From: Tetracladium setigerum
Taxonomy: Eukaryota; Ascomycota; Leotiomycetes; Helotiales
Reading direction: 5' to 3'
Assembly (NCBI GenBank): GCA_031472005.1
Contig: PZJY01000006.1
Span: 682,001-746,000 of the forward strand
DNA: 64,000 nucleotides
In this document: one piece after another, positions 22,183 to 35,662 of the stretch
How positions within the stretch are numbered: position 1 is the stretch's first letter
Layout: each line of letters starts with the position of its first letter
Program-made: the position numbers and the translations under genes
The notes under the pieces: model-generated
Seen by the model: only the letters and a program-made list of their open reading frames with translations
The model's database searches: none
Told to the model about the DNA's origin: nothing

Positions 22183-24485
22183 GTTGAGGCTGGGTTGTCT
22201 GTCACCTCATCCCCGTCTACAGAGTGTGAGGTGCGAAAGAAGTGACGGAGTTCTTGTTCGTCGTCCGGAGTCGGGAAGGGAGGGACTGGGAGAAGAAGGC
22301 TGACCACAGAGATAGCTCTTTTTCAGCAGGAAGGGGAGGGCTATTCGGTTCGGCGCAGCTGTTCAGGGTTCTAATTGTGGAGGGTTGGTCGATATGGTCT
22401 TGTGGGTTGATGGGATAAACAGTTGATGTTTTCTTTTGGGGCTGGGTTGTGGTTGTGGTGGTTGTTGTTGTTGTTTGCCTTGTCGGGGTGAGGTGAGGGT
22501 ATTGAGGATGATGAACAAGAGCGGGAGGTGGGTTGCAGCATGCAAAACAACTCGTGCAAGGTTCCCTGGTGCAGAGCTTCCTCATCACACTTCTCTCGGG
22601 CGTAAATATGGAAGATTTCAAGCCTACGAACCCATGACCTGTGTGACATGCAACGACTCTAGCATCTTCGACAAATTGATCCAGTTCTCCCACTGGCAAA
22701 TTCACACGTTCATACTGTAAGTATCAAGTATCTGCAGGGTTAGATACACTCTCTCTGATATCATAAGGCGATGATCGGAAGCATCATCGCTGGAAGTTGT
22801 TTACCCGTTCTCTCCCCCATCCAATAACGTCGTCTGTCAAGCTCTCAAGGGCAACATGCAAGCCAGAAGGAAGCGATCCAACTATCCAGTCCGGATACAG
22901 ACAGTTGAGACAGTTCAATAGAGTTTACCGGTGCAAAGGTACACGAGGATGGAGCCGTTATTCAATATGTCACCAGACGGAGAGCCAGCAATTTTGATCA
23001 AAACTCACTCTGAGACTTTCAATAAACAATGTCTCTATTCCGGAATTAAAGCTACATCTTCGCTGTTCTCTCATCCTTCCAGAACCCCATCCCATCACTC
23101 ACCCCATTCCGCCGTATTCAATCGCTCACCCCTCCATCCTACTCGTCTAGCACTACGCCACGGAAAGGTTGCATACGTCAGTCAAGACCGAAGAGCGATA
23201 TCAACAACGACATCAACAACAAGAACTCACCGAGGACTGCCCAGGGCTAAAAAGGTTGCTACTGCGAAGTAGAAAGGCAGTTTCACAGCTTATTAATGCG
23301 TGGGATGTAGGGTAATCATATCTGAAGGACGAGGAAAGCAGGGCAGGCGAGGTACCCAGGATGGCGCAGCCAATAATTGTTAAAAGTCCGAACCATCATC
23401 AAAATAATTCGAGGTTGATTCGCCCAAAATAGAGTTGGTATTTTTGCCACATGTGACGACGACAGCTATTACTCTCGGAATTATACTGTAATCCTTCGAG
23501 ATCGAATGTTCTTCGTTGAAAACCAGACCTTATTGCCAAGCTTAAAGTCGGAAGAAGACAACCTCTTACTACCTTATTCACAAAACCTTCCATGCAAAAC
23601 CTGAGCGCGAATCGAATCTTCTTTCATCACTTCCCAAACCTTCATCATACTGTTTACGTGGCGGGATCCTAAAGTCTTATATTGGTACTTTGGTACCTTA
23701 TCTAAGGTTGGTAGTTAATTTTGAATACATGTGAACGTAAACCATTATGCAAGCGAGAAACGAGAAAACAAACAAACAAGATCACCACTTAATGGTTGAA
23801 CTCCACTTTGCCTCCGTTCCACATTTAATGTATATATATACTCTTCGCTGCTGTACTCGGCGTTAAGATAAGTTCTCGCTCGGCGTCGAGAGCTGCTGGA
23901 TCGGATCCGATCGAACTGTTTAGATTACGAAGCGAGGCTCTGTTCATCAGATGTCAAGTCAGAGTCACATGGTATGAGGCTCTGGAGCTGAGAATTAAAG
24001 TCAGGCATTTTATATTATGAAGAACGCTTCGCTGTACTATTCTATAAAAGCAAACGTAACCTTGCTATGCTGTGTGTGGCTATGCCCCATTCATTCAAAT
24101 CTGGAAATGTAATGAGTGCCACCATCATGTTGTCCCCTAGGAACAGATTTTTCACCGACCAGAAATTCCGCTAATCTGCAGGTCGATACTCGGAGTAATC
24201 AACCGTCCGTTGAAGAGATTGCTGAAATGCGAGAAGCCCAAAGGAGCACTCTCTAGCATGCATCCTAAAAACTCGCAAAAGAAATCCGCTGTGTGATATG
24301 TAATAGTAAGAAATACTGTGCAGGTATGACGCCCCAATCTCGAATGCCCGAGATACCAGCAAAGGACGTCAAATCTATTCGGCACCGCCCCTACTGTTCT
24401 GCTCAAGTTGATCGAAAGGCAAGGAAAGGAAAAGTTGCAGGCCTCAAGCTCTAGCATTTGATCTCAGAAAAGTAAACAAAAGGAC
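22183..24485. other. 2.3-kb stretch without a secure gene
   Basis: Contains the leader of the DUF7514 gene and AT-rich DNA around 23380-24480. A plus-strand frame at about 22931-23272 ends in a basic stretch (HGKVAYVSQDRRAIS...RAKKVATAK) that could be a small mitochondrial-type protein, but there is no ATG in a good context and no family match. Confidence 0.4.
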
Positions 24486-25784
24486 TTAATAAGTCTCATC
24501 ACCAGAGCTTTCTGGGTCCTCACGGTTGTTATGCTCCTTCTTTTCCGGCGCACTCAAGCCGGTGTGGACAACTGGCTTGAGAGGTGGCTGTATCACCATT
24601 AGCTATGACATACGCAGAACGACAATAAATGTGCATTGACTTACAGGTTTCGCCCAGCTTCCAGAACCAACGCCAGAGTTTGCAGTGGGAGCAGAGTTAG
24701 AACCAACAGGGAGCTGTACGCCCGAGGACATGGGTGTTCTGGCAGCAGATGAGCTGGCAGAGCCATAACGAACCTGCTGCTCTCCGTTTGGACCCCATGC
24801 CCTGTATTGCTTCCGGTGGTTGTTAGCTTGCTCCCAGCCATCGTCGGTCTGACTCGCAGCAGAGCTTTGGACATTTTCGTAGATGTTGCTCGCAGACGAG
24901 ACTGATCGATGGTCATCCTCGGAAGCGGCCGAAGCAACCTTTCGTAGGTGAGGTGGGACATAGCCTCCAGCCGTTGATCGAGAGGCCATGGAAAGATTTT
25001 GACGTGAAGTTGGTTGTGCTTGCATACCGGATGCAGTGTGAGAATCTCCACTTCCAGTAGCATTTCCTACAAAGGATGGACCAGTACCATTGATGAATCT
25101 CGACTTCATGGTAGTCAGTTTCTAGACAAGTGAGGAATAATGTGAATATTGTGTACATACCATAAAAGTGTTTGCATCATCATCATCATCATTGGAATGG
25201 CCTCCATCAACAGCACCTCCAGATTCCCACTCATCCTGGGTAACGGTCACACCTTGTTCAGAGTCAGGCAGAGCACCCTCCTTAAACATGATACACTCCT
25301 TGCACCACTATGGTATTGTGTCAGCTTGAGTTGATGATGATTCGAGGAAAAGAGATCCGAAGTACGAGCACGAAGTACAAACAAAGGAAGCTTACCTTAT
25401 TGCCTCCAGCCTTTCTGGAGGACTTGCTAAATGCGTCAAGATCCTTTGTATCGCCGCACATCTCGCACTCTAGCTCCTGACGTTGAGAGTTGCTGCATTG
25501 CGAACATCTGATGGTTGAGTTTCCAGAGTGAGATGCTTTCTTAAGCTCATTCTTCGAGAAGAACTCGCTGTTCTTGTGCACTTTGCAAATCGCGCATTGG
25601 AACCTGATGCAGGTAAGTAAGAGGGCAAGGCACGATGGCAGATGATCCTTAACTCACCTTCTTGGTTGTTGATTTCCATTGCGTCTGCAGGCGATGGAAA
25701 GGAGCAATTAGCATGCAAAAACCCACGACGTATCGGGGAGCGTGAAGCTTACCTGGCTGCAGCCATCTGCTGGTAAGACGACAT
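24486..25784 (-). CDS. Stc1-domain protein
   Basis: Six exons (25784-25753, 25684-25658, 25603-25396, 25307-25161, 25121-24645, 24587-24486) join in phase to 330 residues. Residues about 21-108 form the Stc1 domain, a cysteine-rich zinc fold: FQCAICKVHKNSEFFSKNEL, then IRCSQCSNSQRQELECEMCG, then NKWCKECIMF. In fission yeast Stc1 links the RNAi machinery (Ago1) to the Clr4 H3K9 methyltransferase complex. In other ascomycetes the domain occurs in longer proteins of unproven role. The rest is Ser/Gly/Asn-rich and disordered, with a short GGYVPPHLRK motif resembling those in RNA-associated proteins. The fourth intron is only 39 nt but is needed because the unspliced frame has a stop. A Dicer gene lies 11 kb away; direct functional linkage is inference. 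Confidence 0.82.
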
Positions 25785-28700
25785 CTTGATACGACTGCGA
25801 GGAGGCTGCAGGCGAAGAATGATGAACAAGAGAGGAGACAAGGTGTCGAAGGGGATGGTCTGCTCTGCTCAATTCTAGAGATGAAGGTATGCACTTTGAC
25901 AGGGAGCGCTAGTAGAAGACGGTCGTCGTAGCCATGAAAGATAGCGATAGAAATTGGAGAGTCGAGCCTTGTGAGGAGGAGGATGAGGAGAAGAGAGGAG
26001 TGTTGATGGCAAGGAGAGGGAGGACGTTTAAATATTCAAATATCGGCCAGCGCGTTGGTTAGCACTCCCGTTGTTGCTGCCACAACCGAGTTCACTTCAA
26101 CATTCACTCGCAGTAAATAGCGAGAAGATGAGATGAAGTCCAAAAAGAATATGAGCTTTGCATTTTAATACCTGAGATGATTTTGGAAGCAGACACATCT
26201 CAGACCTGCAGGCCTGAGGTTCAGGAATGCTGAAGTGCTAGGGGATGGGGTATGGTGATCAAGGAAAAGAATCTAGGTAGGTTCATCTGATTGAAAGAGC
26301 AGATCGATTTGTTAGAGAAATGATGTTGGATTAATGATAATTCAACGACTCTACAAAATGAACTGCGCTGTTTCCTCTAATGCTATTGTCAAGACTGCTA
26401 GTCGGAAAGCTGCACGTGAGAAAATGGAAGAATTCTTGCGTGTCAACCTCACTTGAGATTTTGCAACGAGTTGAGAATAGAGATTCAGACTCTCCACCCC
26501 TTCAATGAATTCGCCGGCTAGGTATCTTCGATTACAGGAGCGCAAAGTGGAACCATCCCAGCTCCTAATAACAGTCTACTTTCCGATTCGTATGTAGCAA
26601 CAAGATTGTCAAAAGAAGACATGCTTTTGCACCAAACTTGATGCGTTGCTGCCAGGGCTTCACCCTTCCAATCCTCGAAAAAACGACAAATGGAATCCCA
26701 ATACAATCTCTCACGATGGCATCGATCCTTTTCAACCAGTATTCCCGGTGGTTAGTTGCGTTACTCAACGACATCTTCCCTCCCAACAAACACTTATTCG
26801 CTCCCCAACAGCACATGCCAATAATTCTGCATCTCCAACCTCCCAAGAATTCTACCAGCAGAGAGAACATCACATCACTGACACCAGCCAACAATTCAAC
26901 GAACCCATGGCTCGAATTTCCAACCATCACTTGATCACCACCACCACGCAATCATCTCTCACCGAGACTCCAAAGGAGAATCTCGATTCCGTTTCGTCAT
27001 GAAATAGGGATGAACCGAGGAATATGGTTGATGTCACAAACAAATGCCCGGTTTCCAAAGCCAGCTCTCCTTCCTCTCAGGACTGAGCACATCAGACTCC
27101 ACATCAGAACAATCCGGAATCCAGATCAGATGCCACTTTGCTATCAGCCATGATCCCGAGGGGCCGGCTTCTGGGCCATCCATCACAAGAAGATGAAACG
27201 TCTCCACCAGCCGGCGTCATCTCCTGCAAAGTTGGCAGAATCCCTACCTGCCAGAGCTCCTTTCGTCTGGCTAAATCGTAAACACAAAATACGAGTTTTT
27301 TTTTTTGCAGTCGTCCATCAATCACAGAGTTCGTGGAAGAATTGCCTCTTGGTCGCTGGTGATTATTGGGATTGGAAATTGGTAAGGTGCGTCAGGAGAT
27401 ATCAGGACTTAGGAAGTTGGTCACACATCAATCACATCACTATCACAATGGGATGTCGGTCTTCTCAGTGGCTCAGCTCTCTCACCATTTTGTCTCAAGG
27501 TAACACAACACCAAGCAAGCACCCCAAAGAGTTGGGACGAACGCTCTTGCGGATCTATCGATTCCATCGATCCCCCTTTTCCGCTTTATCCCAGGGGTTT
27601 TGGGTTTCGGGGCTTTCGAAGGCTGCAAACCAAACCCGGGAAGACGGCTGCTGGCTCCTCTCCGGCCTTTCATTGGCTCGGGAGATATCCGTACCTGAGT
27701 TTGTGATTGCAGCAGGCCAGAGGTGGATTTCATCGAAAGCCTTTCTTGACTAACGTGACTTGGACTTGTCTTGATTCAGTTGAAGTACGCAAAGCAGCGT
27801 TGGAAGAGGGGGCAAAGCGGCGGGGGAGAGGCTCGATGGGGAGATGTGCCGCTAATTTGGGTCGATTGGGGGGATGGGCTGGGCAAATCTTAATTCGAAG
27901 TGGAAAAGGGGCAGCAGCGGGAAGGCGAGGAAGGGAAGTTTGGAGTGATGGAAGAAGGCAAGGAAGAAGACAGATGAGATGATGGGATGGGTCATGGATC
28001 CATGAATGGAGTCAAAGGAAAAAGAGGGACGGAAGGCGGAAGCAGCCGGTGCCCTTGATATGTTCCACAACAGGTTGACATAGACCGCCCCGAGGATTTC
28101 GGAAAGCCACGCAGCGAATGTCCTTGGATGAGTGAGGATCATTATTCAGGACAGGAGGTGGAGGGGCAATCAGTGCTTTTCTTTTCATGTCATTTTTTCC
28201 CGGTGTTTCTTTTGTGCGTTCTTTTGTGCTTTTTTGTTTGGTGTGTTGCTGCTGTACCCAACGGCTGGTACGGCGGGACATACAACAACAATCCGTGGCG
28301 GGAGCTGAATTGGGCTCCTGTCAGCCCAACGAAGTGGAGCCGGCCAGGAAAAGTCAAAAAGTCAGAGGTCAAAAGTCAAAATGCGAAAGATGAGATGAAA
28401 GATATGAAAATCAGAGATGAGGGGAAGTCTTGCACAAAGGGGAGGGATATCTGGATTCTGGAGAGGTGCCTGGAGAAGAGATCTACGCCAGGAGAAGCTA
28501 CGGAGCTGATACTTATCATGATGCTCTTATTGAGACGCTTTCTTGCTCGTTGGCCAAACAAACGTGCTTCATCATTCCCCTCGATTAACCTTCAAAAGAG
28601 TGGCAGCATTGACGCATGACATGACTTGTCTGCACCGACATTTTCAGTGCGCACTTGCTTTGCGATGTCAATGCTGGCTGCAACGAAGACGAGGAATGCA

Positions 28701-30475
28701 TGGCGACTGCGGATCTATTCATATCTCCTTCTCAATTAATGTTTGACGACGAGTCTCTGGAAACGGACCCCGCGCGTGGCCAACCCCTCAGTGGTATTAG
28801 CAAAAGGGAAAGAAAGGGTCCTACTTGGATGGGGCCACAAAGGCATTATTCGCAGGCAAACTACTGTGGGAATGATGGTTGAAGGGTCTGGCCATCGAAA
28901 GACATGTTTCACTTGACTCCGATTTGTTGACGAAAGGAAGAATAGCAAGCAGAAATGTCTCTGTCGTTTGGTTAGGTTCGAGTTCAAGGGAATTCAATGG
29001 ACCCCCAATCAATAGTGATAGAGCTTCAGTCTATCACTGGCTCTCTCTGCTTTGCCTCAAACTGGCCTCGTTCGCCAATTCGATGAATGGAGGAACAGCA
29101 GCAAGTACAATGCGAGAATGCCCACGATGCTGCACTTCAGGAGCGGTCGTTGTCAATATTGCTCCATCGGGAAGGATTTTCAATGTGGTCTACGAATGAC
29201 AGAAGGTTCCTCTGCTGACCGCTGTTGTGTCGTCCACCAGCCTCCAGACATATGGTGCTAACCGAGGCCTCTGCGTTGTCAATAATGTCAATTCAGGTAA
29301 TCAATCAATCCATCGATCAATCCATGGAGTAACCGAATCTTCCGAGCTCTGCCTCTTCATGTTCATGAAGGCAAACAAAGCACGAAGTATATCTCCAGAA
29401 AAGCAAGATGCAATTATTATGCAAAGGATGCCACTCATCTGCAAGAGGCGCCAACTGCCGTGAGGTGGGAGAGGGTTCTTTCGATCTATTTGGATCGTCG
29501 AATATCTGGGGGGCAGGAAGCGAAATTAGAACGTTGATGGAAATTATGCTGGCACACCCGCCCCCTTGGACGTGATGTTAATATTCGAGTCAAAGCCCTG
29601 TCTTCCGTTGTGGCCCTGCAACAACGAATAATCTCATCTCATTCTTATTATTACAGTGTGATTTCTTCCATAACCCTCGCCTTCTTCCATTCATCCTTCT
29701 TTCCTCATCCCAATTAAAGGTCGCCCCATCATCAATCAATCATCCTATCTGTGTATCCTCCTGCATTGCGGATTATCACATCAAAAAGCAACTAACACAA
29801 ACACCCACCACCAGCAATATTCTGCAGGAGAAAGTGAGGGAGAAAGAAACGCGACCTCTTCACCATCTCTTTTTTCCTTCTTCTATTTTATTACCAAACA
29901 CCACACACACACACACACACACACACCCCACCCCACGCATCAACGGCGTTAGATCCCCCTATCCCTATCCCCTGGTGTCCCTATCCCTCGCTCCTCCTCC
30001 CGATTCCAATTTCCTGCGCTAGCGAAACGTCCCGGAGGGCACCTTTCCCCTTGTGCGCAACCACGTCTCGACGCCCTGAACTTGGGGATCCACAGCTTGA
30101 CCTGCCATTCAAAGCAACGCAACCATATTGAGCGACCCTTCCTCCGATCACTTACTCACTCACGTCCTCTCTTCCTCTCCCTTCTCCCTTCACACTTTAT
30201 ATCGACAAACAACAACTTCACCACTCGCCGACCAACTCGCCCACCGCCAGCACGCACTCCAACATTCCAATCGCTACGAATCTATCTATTCACTACCATC
30301 TAATCATTCGCTCCCTTCCCAACAGGAACGACCTCCGATCCCTTCTTGGCTCAAATCTCAGCTTCCACACCACTACAACCACCACCCCTTTCAAAGCACA
30401 ACGACCTACAATCGCCTGAATGCAAGAATAATTGCACGAAGCTCTTGTTCAAGAGCACATAAGTAAACACCACTG
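25785..30475. other. 4.7-kb region without genes upstream of the ime2-type kinase
   Basis: Holds the short promoter of the Stc1-domain gene at the left and a very long upstream region of the kinase at the right. Frames such as 27193-27753 (plus, 186 codons) and 26638-27002 (plus) have no family features. A CA repeat lies at 29902-29926, followed by a strongly pyrimidine-rich leader (about 30120-30420). No tRNA or mobile element recognised. Confidence 0.5.
29902..29926. repeat. (CA)12 microsatellite
   Basis: An uninterrupted CA dinucleotide tract located about 710 bp before the kinase start codon, probably within or near its long leader. Confidence 0.85.
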
Positions 30476-30558
30476 GTAAGATCTTCCAAATCTTCCGTCG
30501 CTCGTGGCTTGCAACGGCGCGACAAACACGACCTGCTAAGGCTAACTGAACCTCACAG
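30476..30558 (+). other. intron in the 5' leader of the ime2-type kinase gene
   Basis: Donor gtaagat at 30476, branch-point-like gctaact at 30541-30547, and acceptor cacag ending at 30558. The 83-nt length and branch spacing fit the introns in the coding parts of neighbouring genes. It precedes the ATG at 30640 and lies outside the coding frame, so it would be a leader intron. Confidence 0.6.
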
Positions 30559-30639
30559 CATTCCGTTCCAAGTACCGCGTCGCAATCGCTACACCACGAA
30601 CAATAATACACATCGGCCTCGCAGCCCCATCAATCAATC

Positions 30640-33023
30640 ATGACAGTCACAAATCCCAACACAGCTGCCCTAGAGGATCGTTTTGAGGTGCTGAAGGATA
30701 TTGGGGACGGCAGTTTCGGCAGCGTTGTCCTCGCACGAGTTCGGGGAGCTGGTTCCAATGTGGCTCGACGTGGCACCGTCGTATGTATTTCGCGTGTAGG
30801 AAGACACGGATGGCAGCTAATCGTTTCCTGCAGATTGCCATCAAGACGATGAAGAAGAATTTCGAATCTTTCGCGCCGTGTATGGAGCTCCGGGAAGTAG
30901 TCTTCCTACGAACCCTTCCGAACCACCAACATCTAGTGCCAGCCTTGGATATCTTCCTCGATCCCTTCAGCAAGAAGCTTCACATCGCCATGGAGTATAT
31001 GGATGGAAATCTTTATCAGCTGATGAAGGCTCGTGATCACAAGTTCCTGGATACTGCTAGCGTCAAGAGCATCTTGTTCCAAATTATGCAAGGTTTAGAA
31101 CATATTCACGCACACAACTTCTTCCATCGCGATATCAAACCCGAGAACATCCTGGTGTCGACGTCCGGACAGCAGGAATCGGGAACGTCCTTCCGTCGAT
31201 ACTCTGCAATTGTCACGCCACCTTCGACTCCACCTCAGTACACCGTGAAAATTGCAGACTTTGGTCTGGCCAGAGAAACCCACTCAAAGCTTCCATACAC
31301 AACATATGTGTCGACAAGATGGTATCGTGCTCCCGAAGTCTTATTACGTGCAGGAGAGTACTCGGCACCGGTCGATATCTGGGCCATTGGTGCGATGGCT
31401 GTGGAAATTGCCACTCTCAAACCTCTGTTCCCTGGTGGAAATGAAGTTGATCAGGTCTGGAGGGTGTGTGAGATTATGGGAAGTCCAGGAAACTGGTATA
31501 ATAAGAATGGAGGAAGAGTCGGTGGAGGAGACTGGAGGGAAGGAACCCGTCTTGCAAGCAAACTTGGATTCTCTTTCCCTAGAATGGCTCCCCACGCTAT
31601 GGACACCATCTTGCAAACCCCGCAATGGCCAGCATCGCTCAGTCACTTTGTCACCTGGTGTCTGATGTGGGATCCTAAGAACAGACCAACGTCAACTCAA
31701 GCTTTGGCTCACGAATTCTTCGCTGATGCTGTGGATCCTCTCAGACCCAAGTCATCTGCCTCGAGGATGCTCGGTCGTAAGCAATCAGACTTGAGCTACC
31801 GTGGTTCAACCAACTCGACAGAGACCACCCCAACTTCCACCTCCGCTGCCACCAGTAAACCATCGTGGTTCAGAAAGTCATTGATCGGCAGGTCCGATAG
31901 CACACCAGCACCTGCTGTCGCCAAGGAGACGGTCGCAGCTCGACCTTCGCCGGTTCATGCCTCTACCGATATCCCTGTCCAGAAAACCCGAGCTGCAGCC
32001 AGCAAGAGGACAACTTGGACGAACGGCCCTTCCAATGTCGCCCCAATGCCAATACTACCAACCATCAAGCCAATCTCGCCGTTGTCTGATGCTGTGACAG
32101 CTCAAGGCTCGAGCAGAACGCCATCGTATACCGACGCCTATGGTCAGCGTCAAGAGGGTCAAGCGGCAAAGAAGATTGGACGACAACTCTCTGTCGCCTC
32201 GAGTAACAACCACTATGCTGATCTGCACCGACAGCAGGCTGAGATGGCGCTCAATGGTCAATCCGGTCTAGCGTCTCCTCCAAATGGACAGAAAGAGAGT
32301 TTCTTCTCCCACCTAAGGAAACGAGCGAGGAGATTCTCAGGACGTCAATCTACAGCACCTATGTCACCAAAGTCAATTGACATTGAAGCACAAGCTGGTT
32401 GTGGGCCCTGGGCAAGCAACAGGTCTTCGATGATTCTTGATGGAACGCAAGCCGCTAGTCCTGTTCACAAGGTCGAGACATATGAGGCACTTGACAAAGC
32501 CTTAAGGAATGTGCAGCAGAATCTTGATTCATCTACAGGGAATCCTCCACCTCCACCAAGTCATACCATCTCACCAAACAGCGTTCTCAAGCGCCACCAC
32601 TCCCTGCCTGGCCAACAACAAGCTTCTCGCTCCGTGGACAATCTAAGGAGCACACCCATTGCACAACGGGCTCGACGTTCTCAGGTACCAGGAGGTGCTC
32701 GACAGTACGACACTCCAGATGAAGAGGATGAGTTAATCAACGAGGCCTCGACGCCAACCCAGAGAGTCACGAAGCGAAATGGTGATCATCGCCAGCCGCT
32801 TCGACATTCAAACAGCAACTTGGCGCTTTCAAATCCATACCCTACTCCATCACCATCCGCTAGTGGCAACGCCGTTCTCTTTGGACATGGAGTCAATCAA
32901 TCGACACCTTCAAAGCCAGCACCCGCGAACAAGCAGTCTTCAACTCCACCATACGACTATGAGGAGAACGAGTGGGCAGCTTCAGCAGCAGCTAGCATCT
33001 TCGCAGCCGGAAATCGATTCTAG
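30640..33023 (+). CDS. imeB: Ime2/ImeB-type protein kinase (MAK/RCK family)
   Basis: Exons 30640-30780 and 30834-33023 (intron 30781-30833, phase 0) encode 776 residues. The kinase domain spans about residues 15-325. It shows the glycine loop GDGSFGSV (22-29), ATP lysine in IAIK (51), HRDIKPEN (Asp147), DFG (189-191), and the activation motif TTY (203-205) within YTTYVSTRWYRAPE, characteristic of the Ime2/MAK family. Family-typical stretches are ATLKPLFPGGNEVDQVWRVCEIMGSPGNW and a 20-residue insert before DFG. The remaining 450 residues are Ser/Pro/Thr-rich and disordered, with basic patches (HLRKRARRFSG). In Aspergillus nidulans ImeB represses light-dependent sexual development; in Neurospora ime-2 represses protoperithecium formation. 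The job here is inferred from the family. The unusually long upstream region and leader intron point to layered transcriptional control. Confidence 0.92.
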
Positions 33024-34393
33024 GTTTCCGAACATGATTCTAGCATTGTATATCATCAGAGGAGGAAAAGTTTCTTTTGCAGCATTTACATCGCATGGTG
33101 TTGAGGATCTTTCAGGGGGCATGGGTGGCCTCCTTACATTCGCACGTTCTTTTGTCATCATGGGAACTCTTTGAATTTTTTGGCTGCTCTCCAGCTCAAG
33201 CGTGTACATTTTCAGGCGTCCAGTTTCCTCGATTTTTCGCGACAGTCATTTACGCCAACCTTTACATTCGGTTGTTAATATCTTCATACCCCGACCCCAT
33301 AGAAGAAGAGGGGCCATAGACGCAGCCACTCCGATGGGCATCAAATTTTGAACTTTTTTTTTCCTTGTCCTGTTCTAAAATACCCTTTATAGATTGCGAC
33401 TTTGGTGTTGGAGAGAAAAGAGGTGATAGGGACTGGGAGAGGGGGAAAAGGCAGAGAGAAAGAAAGAGAGCGGGCGAGCTTCACAGCGTAACATCGCAAC
33501 AAAAACACACTACCAAAAATCCAATAGCGTGTTCTTTTCCTTTGTTATTCTTTTGAAAGTTGGGGCGGTATGTTCATGTCAGAGGGGGCTCTAATAATGG
33601 GGAAATTCCACTGGGTTCTCACCCACATTCTCTCTGTCAAGCCACACACACAGTCTTGTTGGCTTGCTTGTACTATTTCTTCGAAAAAAGGCACACGCAC
33701 ACACACATACATACACCATCTCTGGGAATCTTTCACATGTGGGAGGGATGTGGCAGTAGGCTAAAAGGTGGAAGGGAAGGAAGGCAGGCTGGCAGTACAG
33801 GCACATCTTTTGATCTCTGGGAGATTGATTGAAGAGGGAAGACTTTTGAGTGTGTGTGTGTATTTAGTGTGATGGTGGTAGTAGGGAAAGTGGAGGCGAT
33901 GAATCAATTTTATGGCTGATATGCCTTCGTTCCATTCATTATTCAGCCAGAACTTTTTTGTGCCTTGCCGTACTTGCTATGTGTTTTTTTGATTGCTTTT
34001 TGTGTTCGTCGCACTTGATTTGTGATATATCCTCTGCACACACACATCTCCAATTTTAAAACTTTAAAGCGAATAAGAGTTTCATGTACTGTACCGTACC
34101 GCCGCAGTCCCTGTACCTGTTGATCTTTCATGTACCAACTCCACCTTTGTGCTTGACAAGCTGATGGCAAAAACGTGGTGTAGGATGGCGGCTCGGCTCG
34201 ACTCCAGCCGAATGCTGAGTTAGTATATGGCGTTTCTTGGCGGGAGTTGCACATGATAACAACCACATTCCACATCTCTATCTCTCCTCCCTTTCATTCC
34301 TCTCCCTCTCTCCCTTACAAAATCACAAAATTCCCCCAAGTCAACTATCCCAAACCTCATTCTCTCACAAATCTATTAATACGAAGTACAATA
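33024..34393. other. intergenic: kinase 3' side and DLH promoter
   Basis: No supported gene. Contains short GA and CA/GT-rich tracts (33410-33480, 33690-33715, 33851-33862). The leader of the next gene is pyrimidine-rich from 34265. Confidence 0.5.
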
Positions 34394-35662
34394 ATGTCAT
34401 CCTCCCTCCCCTGCAAAGACTGCTTCACAGGCAGTCTGACCAACACCGTCCCCACGGGGTCAACAACTACAATTCACGGTCTCAAGACATATGTTGCATA
34501 CCCTCCCGAGGGAGTGGCTCGAAGGGGTTTGGTGGTTATGATTCCTGATGCGTATGGTTGGGAGATGCCGAATAATCGGGTACTGTGTGATGTTTATGCG
34601 AAGAAGGGTGGGTGGGTTGTGTGTTTGCCGGATTTCATGGGTGGTGAGTTTCTATTTCTCTATTTATTTTCTACTTCCTTGTTGTGTTTGGAATTGTTGT
34701 TATATTTCACATTTCATACATTTCAACTTTTGTATAAAATATTGGGGGTTTCACTTCTTGCCTGTTCTCTTTCATGTTGTGTTGTTGTTGAGAGTAAAGA
34801 GATTATATTACGATTAAAAGCCAAGAAGAGTTTAAGGATTTCTTGAGAACTTCAATTATTTACATTACATATTTTTATATACACTTAACGTTGATTAACA
34901 CAAACAGGTTCCTCCCTCCCCCAATCAAACCTGCCCCTCATGACGACTCTCACAACCCCCTCCCCCTGGTTCCACACCCTCACCAGCAAACCGCTCCTCC
35001 TCCTCAAAGCCCTCAGCAGCTCCATCCCCGTCATGTACTCCATGCGATCCGCCATCGCCTCCCCACGCATCCTATCCTTCTTCCAAGCTTTACGCACAGA
35101 ACCGCTCCCGGAAGGATTTGATATTGTGATTGAGCCCGGTAAGGAATTGAAGATTGGTGTTGCGGGGTTTTGTTGGGGTGGTCAGCATGCTGTTTGGCTT
35201 GCTAGGGATGAGGCTAGTTCGAGGGTCGTGAGGCATGCTTCTCAGTGTCCGCCTTTATCTTCTCCTCTTTCCGAGGATCTAGATCAAGAACCAGATTCAA
35301 AAACAGAACCAGGGAATAAAAGCAACAACAACCCAAAAATACCCCAACCCCTCATCAACGCCTCCTTCACAGCACACCCCTCATTCCTCTCCCTCCCGCA
35401 AGACATCCTCGCCGTAACACTCCCACTGAGTATCGCTATCGGCGACTCAGATATGGCTGTTAGTGCCAAAGGGGTTAAAGTGATGAAGCAGGCTGTGGAT
35501 GCAATGGGGAAGGGAGAGGAGGAGAGAGGGGAATGTGTGGTGTTGGAGGGGGCAAAACATGGGTTTGCGGTTAGGAGCTGTGTGGAGGATGAGTTGCAGA
35601 TGGGTTATGCTACGGTGGCGGAGGAGCAGGCTTTGAGGTGGTTTGAGAGGTGGTTGGGTTGA
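34394..35662 (+). CDS. dienelactone hydrolase family protein
   Basis: An alpha/beta hydrolase of the dienelactone hydrolase group. Exons 34394-34643 and 34908-35662 join through a split Gly codon to 334 residues. The intron is 264 nt, long for this window. The fold's landmarks are present: LVVMIPDAYGWEMPNNR in the first third, nucleophile Cys in AGFCWGGQHA (residue about 172), Asp in IAIGDSD (about 263) and His in GAKHGF (about 301). The family hydrolyses dienelactones in chlorocatechol breakdown in bacteria, but fungal members are mostly uncharacterised and substrate cannot be deduced. An inserted acidic/Asn-rich stretch (SEDLDQEPDSKTEPGNKSNN) lies between the nucleophile and the acid residue. 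The start has a favourable context (acaataATG) after a C/A-rich leader. Confidence 0.88.

Noticed and set aside
27193..27753. 186-codon ORF upstream of the kinase
   Set aside because: No family motifs, starts within biased sequence; judged chance open frame.
30082..30466. ORFs in the kinase leader
   Set aside because: Products of a CT/CA-rich leader; no protein-like composition.
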